DNA of 64,000 nt from Ypsolopha sequella (Eukaryota; Arthropoda; Insecta; Lepidoptera; Ypsolophidae): positions 22,706,069 to 22,770,068 of the forward strand of contig OW203993.1 in assembly GCA_934047225.1 (NCBI GenBank), written 5' to 3'. The stretch's first letter is position 1. The number at the start of each line of letters is the position of its first letter. The translations under genes were made by a program, and so were the position numbers. The notes under the pieces were generated by a model. It was not told where the DNA came from. It made no database searches and saw only the letters and a list, made by a program, of their open reading frames with translations. This document shows positions 43,301 through 52,300 of the stretch, piece by piece.

Positions 43301-46300
43301 TACAATGTGTAACAGAAAGGTGTAACCATATTTGAAGAGCTTATTCAGTCAATGGTATAGAATAACTTTTAAGTTATATAATATATAATAAGTTATATAA
43401 TAACTAGTAAGTTATTTATTTTGTAAGATACTTGCCTTCTTGGTTAATTTGTTAGAATTTAAGTTAGTATATAATATCTTGTTTTATTTTTTATTCTTTA
43501 CTGTATTTTTGTTTTGGCAATAAATTCCGTTCTTTCTTTCTTTCTACTATGGAACCAACCATGGAACTCGAAAAAAAAATTAATGTTTCATAGAAAAATG
43601 CAATGCCGCTCGGCCGAAATGTATAGATTTTTTGTTTGCGATTTCAAGGTTGGTTCCATAGTAAAAGTTGTTCTAAACCATTGACTGAATAAGCTCTTCA
43701 AATATGGTTACACCTTGTATACTACTCTTATTTACTGACTCGGGTAATAAGTTACAGCGTTAAGGCGCTACGGAAAAAAATTGACACTTTTAGAACTTCT
43801 ATATCTGATTCGGTAAATAATGTATAATTTTGATAAAATGGTATATTATTTTTGGAAACTTTCTCTAGAGATCTGTAAAAACAGAAACGCGATTGGAGAA
43901 TTTCGGCTCGATAGAAATATTTATTGAAATGAGGTCTTTATCGACACCAATTCCCCTGGTTTGACAATTTAGAATGACATATGAATTGCAATTATATTTT
44001 ATTAGATGGGTTTTAACAGTATCTAGGACCTGGTTAAACGAAATTATGATAGCATTTTTAGTACATTTTATATTAATAAAAAACCGACTTTTTGCTACTT
44101 TTCCACGAATCCGTCCCTCTCGCACTGAGGGTTTTTTCGCATATGGAGTAACAGGGACGCTAAAACTTTTACATATCGCCTTAACAGTATTTACTCACTT
44201 TCAACAAGTTTCTGCAAACTCTTCCTCATGACGTGAATATTTCCGATACCCATGAACTGAAACTTGATATTTTCATAGAATGCTTCGTTCTCGTAGCCCT
44301 TGCCGGCTGCCCGGTTCACCATTGCGTTTATCTGTAAAAAGAAAGACAATACTGTACACGTAGAAAGACAATTTTATTAACGCTCTCCGTATGTGTGTTG
44401 CTCTGATGCACGCACTCACACATGCTCACGCCGTTTGGTCTGTGGGTCTACCGCGTAATTTTCATTTTCATCAACATCAACTTGAGATTGAAATTTGACG
44501 TGCGTGCGACGACGCCCGCCTAACATGCCATCTCTTTTGCACGCGTTGAATTTCGCTTGCATTTGCTTGAAGTTTATACAAATGAGAATTGCGCGGTAGA
44601 GCCCCTGTTCGTCGATAGATCAGTCAGTCAGGGTATTATTATATAAATAAGGTGTTAATCCATCTTACGGAAGCCGAAAACTGGCGATATAACTTGTAAA
44701 CACGAACAACAACCTTAAAAAAAATCGAGAAATCAAGAAAAAATAATCTGAGATTATGTTTATTTTGCGAAATCCATCGCTATGAATACTCTAAATATTA
44801 TTAGAGTGTAATACAAACTAGAAAAGATCAATCAGAAACAAACCCAAAGACAAGAATATGAAAAACAGTGGACAAGTATGATGGAAGAATTCACCGGTCT
44901 GGGTAGGAATCTCGGTGGCGCAATTAGTAGCGCGCTTGTCTTGATAACAAGAGGTCGCAGGTTCCAATCCTGGGCCTGGGAATTTTTTCATATTCTTGTC
45001 TTTGGGTTTGTTTCTGATTGATCTTTTCTAGTTTGTATTGCAATAATATTTAAAAAATAATCTGTTTTGTCATATATTTTCGGCGGGTAGCTATGTAACT
45101 TTTCCATGGAACAGCTGATTTTTTTTCGCGATTCGATGGTTGGCTCGATAGTAAAAGTTGTTCGTATGGACGAGTACTATCGCCAGTTTCCGGCTTCCAC
45201 AACTCCAACTTAACACCCAGTACCTATATACCGGGTGTAATAATATAAATCTTTAAATGAAACCACATACATATTCTACCAATCATACTGAACCACTTTT
45301 CCCAAGAAACATCGCCGCGTGATGCATTAGTTTGGGAAATTATCGAGTTTTTAACAAAAATGCATGAACCCTAATGCAACGAAATACGGACGTTTTTTAG
45401 GCAGCGTCGTCCGCGAAACATCTGTTCAAGAGCAGCGTTCTAAAATAGACATTCCTCCTACGAGATAAAGTCTTTAATTTTTCTTCAGAGTTGTTCAGTA
45501 TGATCGGTAGACAATGTGGTTTTATTTAAAGGTCGCAGACTATTTACACCCTATTGTATTATGTATTTACAACCTATTAATTTACATCTAAATTCACGCC
45601 AGTCACATGGAAGAAAAACATGGGAAGTCTTACCCTAGGTCTGGTGTCAACGACATACATGTAGCCACAGTTCGGGTTCGCTCGCCTGATGAGGTCCAAC
45701 ATCTGTTCGTCTTCCATGCATCTGTAACAATGTAAAGAGTATACAAAATTACTGGCTGGTACACATGCGCGGTTATCGACAGTCAAATTATACAACTTTA
45801 CACATTACTTGCACCTTGAGTTGAGACAATCAACAAGACATTTAAATATTATTTATTCTTTATTGTACACAGAAACACGTATATATGTGTTAGCTTATCT
45901 CTAATACGAGATTTCTTACAGCCAACCATTGAGGAAACAATTAAAATATAAATAAGAGTAATCATACACGTGCACAAAAATAAAAATAAATAATATATAA
46001 TAGTATAATATAATAATTATTTACTTACTTCTATTATTATACGCATAAAATACACAGATATCATAAGTATACATAATAGTATTTTATTATTCACAAAGCG
46101 AAAGGTCTTTCAGCTTTATTCTTAGTGTAGTTGTAAGAAAACTATAATATTAACATCGTGTGACTAGTTTTGGTATTTATATTATAATAATAGATTTTGT
46201 TAATGGATATTACATATATAAATAAAAATTTATTTATTTATTCAAATATATATTTCGACCAACTTGAGGTCGTCGTCAATGGAATAATAGATCTACCCCA

Positions 46301-49300
46301 AAAGATCTGTAAATATTTGATCTGATCCCAGAAGTGTTTAACTCGTTCACCTTGTTTAACCTTTGATTGAAAATCCAATCCACAAATGAAAGGGAACAAA
46401 CTTTACGACTCAAATCCTTACTCGAAGAGGTTATAAAAGATGTTTGTTTCCAAATTTCCACCATTATGGGTAAAAATATTTTATTTAGGTGTTCGAGCCT
46501 TCGCTTGAACCACTTGAGATTACGCCTTCTCTCTAGAACATCTTTTGTCTCTTTCTTACACCTTTCTACTTGCCATTCCACGTGACGTCACCATTCGCCG
46601 TCCGGTTCCAAGTAGTCATAAGGCAGCGCGGCGGCAGCGGCTCTTCAGTACGCTTTTAACTCTCGAGTGAACAACACAGTATCATTTGAAGATCTTCAAA
46701 ATACAAAATGTAAGTATCTAAATACCACATTCCGCTCGGCGCCCTTGGCCCAGCGACGAGATACTGAATCTTACAGTATCATTTGGTATAGCAATGGTTG
46801 CCTAATTTTGAGACGACGTCTTACCAAACAGGACGACGTCGCATCGTCCGACCCAGACGACGCCATACGGCTTATTTGGGGCGACGTCGTTTCATTAAGT
46901 TGAGGCGACATGCGTGTCGTCTTGATGGGGCGACGTCGCGTCGCCTTGATGGGGCGTCGTCACGTCTCTTCACTCGGTTGAGACGACGCGGCGGTGTCGG
47001 CTTGTTAGGGCGACGTCTTATGAACAAAGCTTTTGACGCCTCAATGTCTCATTCATGATTGATGACGTTTGCTTTCTGATGCTTATTTATGCAATTTTAA
47101 TTAGTTTTTAATTCTGGCTTGCTTGCTTATGAGAGCTTTATTCTCTTGCAGAATGCCTTCAGAAATCATTACTCTGGGCGATATTGCCTCAGAACCCCCG
47201 TCTCCAGGGGACGAAGCAGCATGGCTAGGCGTATTAAGATCAATTGACGAAAACTTTCCTGAAGACTGGCGAATCCTGGGAAATCTGTAACTATTCGGCA
47301 AAGGAGCTTTTTGGAGACGAAATCTCAGCAGCAACGGAAGCGAAGTTGAGGTTCGCAATTCCTAGTGAAGACCTAGCTAAAGCCTTCGAACCGGCGGCCT
47401 CGAATCTTTCTGAAAGGGCCTATCGACATTTAAGGAAGAAATTCATAACTTGGCCTTTAGGTAGGGCACTGCTCTACTCTCCACACAATCTAATGGAGAA
47501 AATACATGAACGATGTTACACAAAGTTTATGGAGGTGGTTAAATCTGTAAAGTGTAAAATAACTCCAAGGAAAGTGACGTCTTCTCTGCTCCGGAGTTCT
47601 CAAGAAAGGCAAAACTCAGAATCAGTCGATACAAGAGAATTTACGGAAAAACAAAATCAGAAAACAAAAAGGAGATGCCAATCAGACGAGAGAGAAGAGG
47701 AGCAAACGAAAAAGCGAGTTTGTATCCGGTCTTCAATAGAACAGGGAAGCTCTGACCATTTGTTAGCTACGGTTCTTAGCCAACAAATGGAAATGTTCAA
47801 TAAATTGTTAGAGGTGTCTGCAGCTACGAACCAAAGCATTACATTCTTGGGTCAGCAGATGGCTTCCGACAGATCTAGCCGAGGAGATCAGGAACACAAA
47901 AGCGAAAATAATCTTAATGAATCTTTTGAATCAATTCCTGACAGCACGTCAGAAGCAGAGCCAATAGTGGACCAAGACTGTTCATACCAAGGAAAATTGT
48001 ATCAGGCTGGGCCTAGTACTGTAACACCAACTCACCAAGAAAATAATAGAGAAGCTGAACTTTGTGCAAAAATTGCCGAAGCTCAACGCCAGTTAGTGTT
48101 ACTCAAATCGGAGCAAAGCACAGCACAGAAAGGTTACAACTTTGACCCAACAACGACGGAAAAGGAAGACAAATTTTCAAAAGCAGATCCTCGTCTTTTG
48201 AAACAGGCTGTGGATTGTCAAAGGCTCGGTACGGAAGGCTGGGAAAATATAAGGTATGGGGATGTGCAAAAACAATTTCAGGCCACTCCTACCTTCTGTG
48301 CTTTGAAGGTCAACAACTTGTTGGCTAGTGTGTATCCGAATTGGTCATCAAATTCAATCTTGGAGAAATTTGATCTCGTTCTAGGTGCTTTTATAAATGG
48401 TTTGCTTCAGAAAAGGTCTATTTTCCAAGAGGTTATGGACTCATTACCAGCTGATGTGCGCCAAAAAGTAGGGGGACAATTTCTCGCAGCCGATTCTAAA
48501 TTCCGCAAGAACTCAGACGCCTTACTCCAATATGTTTGCGAGCGAAGGGCTGAAGTGATAAAAATGCGTCGGAGCGTCTTTAAACCAAAAAACAAAATGC
48601 TCTATGCAATCCTTCATGCCATTCCTCCATCGGATACGCATTTGTTTGTTGATGTAAAGCTAGCTGAAGTCGTCAAGCAACAAGGAGGTGTACACAAGCT
48701 TTTTCCTATCAAAAAAAGAAGGTGGGATAGAGATTCAGACAAAAGGAAGTCAGACAAAAAGTTTACTCCTCGCTCAACCACTACCATTAGCGCAGGAAAG
48801 AAAACTAAACCATTTGAAAGTAGCTGGGGATCAAACTCTAAGAAGTTCGACGCGAATTATCGCACAAATTCCAAGAAAAAGTGGAAAGATGGAAAATCGA
48901 AGTGACTTCCAGATTTTCAGAGCGGGGCAGCTGAAACTATTTTTAAAAAATTGGGAAAAGCTAAATGCCCCGAAAACTGTTTTAAGTTTCATAAATGGAT
49001 ACAGAATCCCTTTTATAAAACGGCCACCATCTTCGGATCTGACCTTAAAGCTACAAACAAGGACATCGGAAGATATGACAGTCGAAATAAAGAAGATGTT
49101 ATCTTCAGGAGCAATTCATCTAAGTACCCAGAAGAGAGGCTTTCTTTCTTCGATGTTTGTACGAAAGAAATCCGATGGCTCAAATCGGCCGATCTTCAAT
49201 CTCAAAATACTCAACAACTTCGTCTTGGCCCCCAAGTTTCGACTGTTAAATCATCAGAAAATTCCTTTAACTCTCAAGAAAGACGACTTTATGATGAAAA

Positions 49301-52300
49301 TCGATATCTCTCAAGCTTACTACCATGTTCCAATGTGCAGCAGTCATCGACGGTTTCTATCTCTGGCGTACAAAGACCAGATCTACGAAATGACGTGCTT
49401 ACCTTTCGGACTTGCAAGCGCCCCTTCGGCATTTGCAAAAATAACAAACTGGTTGGCGCATCATTTCAGACAGCAAGGTGTCAGAACGATAGTCTACTTG
49501 GACGATTTTCTGTTAATAAACGAAGATCCACAAACGCTGGAGAAGCAAGTAAAGATTGTAACAGAACAACTAGAAAGTTTAGGATGGCATATAAATCGAC
49601 AAAAATCTTCCACAATTGCGTCAACATGTATGGAGTACTTGGGAATTGTGTGGGACACCAAGAAAAATCTAAAAAAAACTGTCAGCAACAAAGGTGATAT
49701 CCTTGAGAAAGGATATCAGGAAAATCTTAAAAAGAGGTCGATGGAGTTGGCACGAAGCAAAGGTTCTACTGGGGAAACTGAATTTCGCTTCTTTTGTGGT
49801 GCCTCTGGGGCGACTCAACAGTCGATCACTCCAAAGAACATTAGCACGATTACCCCAAAACAGTCCAAATACCAAGTTTGTCATACCAGATCTAGCCTAT
49901 GCAGAACTAACGTGGTGGGAGGAAAACGCTCACAAGAATACTACAATTCACTTTCCCGAGCCAACAATATTCATAACCACAGATGCCGCCGACAAGGGTT
50001 GGGGGGCAGTTGTCAATGGTGCAAGATTATGGGGCTCATGGACGCCAAAACAAAAAAACTGGCACAGCAATCTCAAAGAGTTATGGACTATTTACGAAGT
50101 TTTATAACGCATGAGTCCTCAATTGAAAGGGCAGTCTTTAATGGTTCAAACGGACAACTGCACGAGTGTTGCATACTTGGTAAAGGAAGGGGGAACCAAA
50201 TCACTACAGCTCTTGAAAGTAGCCAAGTTGATTCACAATCTGAGCAACCAGCTGCATTGCCACATAACAGCTCGATACATTCCAGGAGTTTACAATGGCC
50301 AAGCCGACGGATTATCTCGGTCCAAAAGTCTCCCAGAATGGCATATAAGAAAGGAAGCCATATCCATGATTTTCACGAAACTGGGATGGCCAGAAGTAGA
50401 CCTTTTTGCATCCGGGAGGTCAGCTGTTGTACCTGCTTATGTGAGCGAGGATGCGAGCGACACAAAGAGTCAGTTCACGGACGCATTCAGCAGAATATGG
50501 CAGTACAAGCTGGGATGGATCTTTCCACCCCCTTCGCTAATTCCCCGAGTCCTCAGGCATCTTCAGATATCGAAAGGGACTTACCTGCTCGTAGCACCCA
50601 TGTGGGAACGAGCATTTTGGAAACCAGAGCTGGTCAAGCGAGCAATCGATCCTCCACTTCTAATTCCAAATCTACGGAAACATCTCGTCGATCTTCGAAC
50701 GAACCTGCCACCTCCATCAGTAGAACAATTAAGTTTGGCGGTTTGGAGGGTTCGGGCTGGTCCCATCAACTAAAAGACTGGTCAGATGTTGACATAGGCA
50801 TATTAGAAGCGTCTTGGAGAAAATCATCTTTGAAAACTTACCAGCCAGCATGGAAAAGGTGGAGAAAATGGTCTGTTTTAAACGATATCCCTTCTGACAA
50901 TCCGAAAGCCTCAGATTTAGCGAAATATCTTTGTTTCTTACATAAAAAAGCTAAGCTCGCACCAAGAACAATAGCACTACATAAGTCAGTGGTGGCTAAT
51001 TTTGCTAACCCTACTCAAAGCGAGGTTTTAAGTTCGCATTATCTAGTGAAACACGTCTTGAAAGGCATTTTTGCTAAATGTCCACCCGTAAAGAAACCAT
51101 TAACTTGGAAGATTGAGGATTTACTCCAATTTCTTGAAACTTACAGCTTTGATGAGAACAGTATTTTTTCTGTGTCAAGACACACATCAGTTCTTTTTCT
51201 TTTAGCTTCAGGTCGCAGAGTTCATGACCTGACGCTTTTAACCTTAGAAAAACACTCTTTTCAAGATTCCGAAGACAAAATTGTTTTCTGGCCTAAACTT
51301 GGTTCAAAGACAGATTCGTCAACACACAGACAATCAGGATGGGCATTATCGGCAGATGAAAACGTTTCTGACAGGCTTAACTTACTTCTGTGGGTCAGAA
51401 AACTTATATCAATATCAAAAGAGCATCGAAACGCGGAAAATATTGTAAACCTTTTTGTAACGACTCGGGGAAGCATCAAGCCTGCTTCCCGTACAGTAAT
51501 AGCGGGTTAGATTAGGAGTCTTTTTAAGGAAGCGGGTATTTCGGCATCAGCGGGAAGTTTCAGAAGTGCAGTAGCAACTGATGCCTGGATCACCCGACAA
51601 AATATTGAAGAGATCTTATCTCGGGGTAATTGGCGTTCTAGGAACACGGTTTTTAGGCACTACTTTCGCGAAGTAGCGGCTCCTACTAAAACCCCACAAA
51701 ATAGTTTGCTTAGTTCTTTTGTACCCATTTAATCACATTTTCCTCAGAAATTTTGTTAATTCAATTTAGAAGAATTTTAAGTTTGTTATTACATTTAAGG
51801 ACAACATTCCTTGTTTATTTTCATATCAAAATATATGACATTATTTTTGTTAATTTATTGTATTTATTGCGAGTTATACCTCTATTCTTGAATAAGTTCC
51901 ATATTAATTAATATTTCACATTAGATATTACACTATTCATTTGATCACAGTACGCTATGTGCAGCGCCGGCAGATAGTAAACACGTCTCAAGTGGTTCAA
52001 GCGAAGGCTCGAACACCTAAATAGAACCGTTTTTCCCCCGAAGGGTATAAAACGGATATTTAGGTTTCAGCCGTAGCTTGAACCACCCTTTCAGGGCCTT
52101 GCCGGCTTGATCTCAGTACTGAAGAGCCGCTGCCGCCGCGCTGCCTTATGACTACTTGGAACCGGACGGCGAATGGTGACGTCACGTGGAATGGCAAGTA
52201 GAAAGGTGTAAGAAAGAGACAAAAGATGTTCTAGAGAGAAGGCGTAATCTTAAGTGGTTCAAGCTACGGCTGAAACCTAAATATCCGTTTTATACCCTTC

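Larger units (their letters stand above)
44651..45222. mobile_element. foldback element B, copy 2, interrupted
   Basis: Left 'ggtgttaatccatcttacgg' and right 'cttccacaactccaacttaa' with 'cacccagta' match element B at 30902-31159. The interior is split by the tRNA-like inverted cassette at 44793-45051. Removing the cassette restores a ~310-bp foldback. Confidence 0.85.

Noticed and set aside
44909..44980. Functional tRNA-Ser(UGA)
   Set aside because: Acceptor stem does not pair and the long variable arm of tRNA-Ser is absent.
48688..51510. A single 940-residue protein
   Set aside because: The middle third is out of frame with RNase H motifs, which are read in the +1 frame; the ORF is a composite of RT, an out-of-frame stretch and recombinase.
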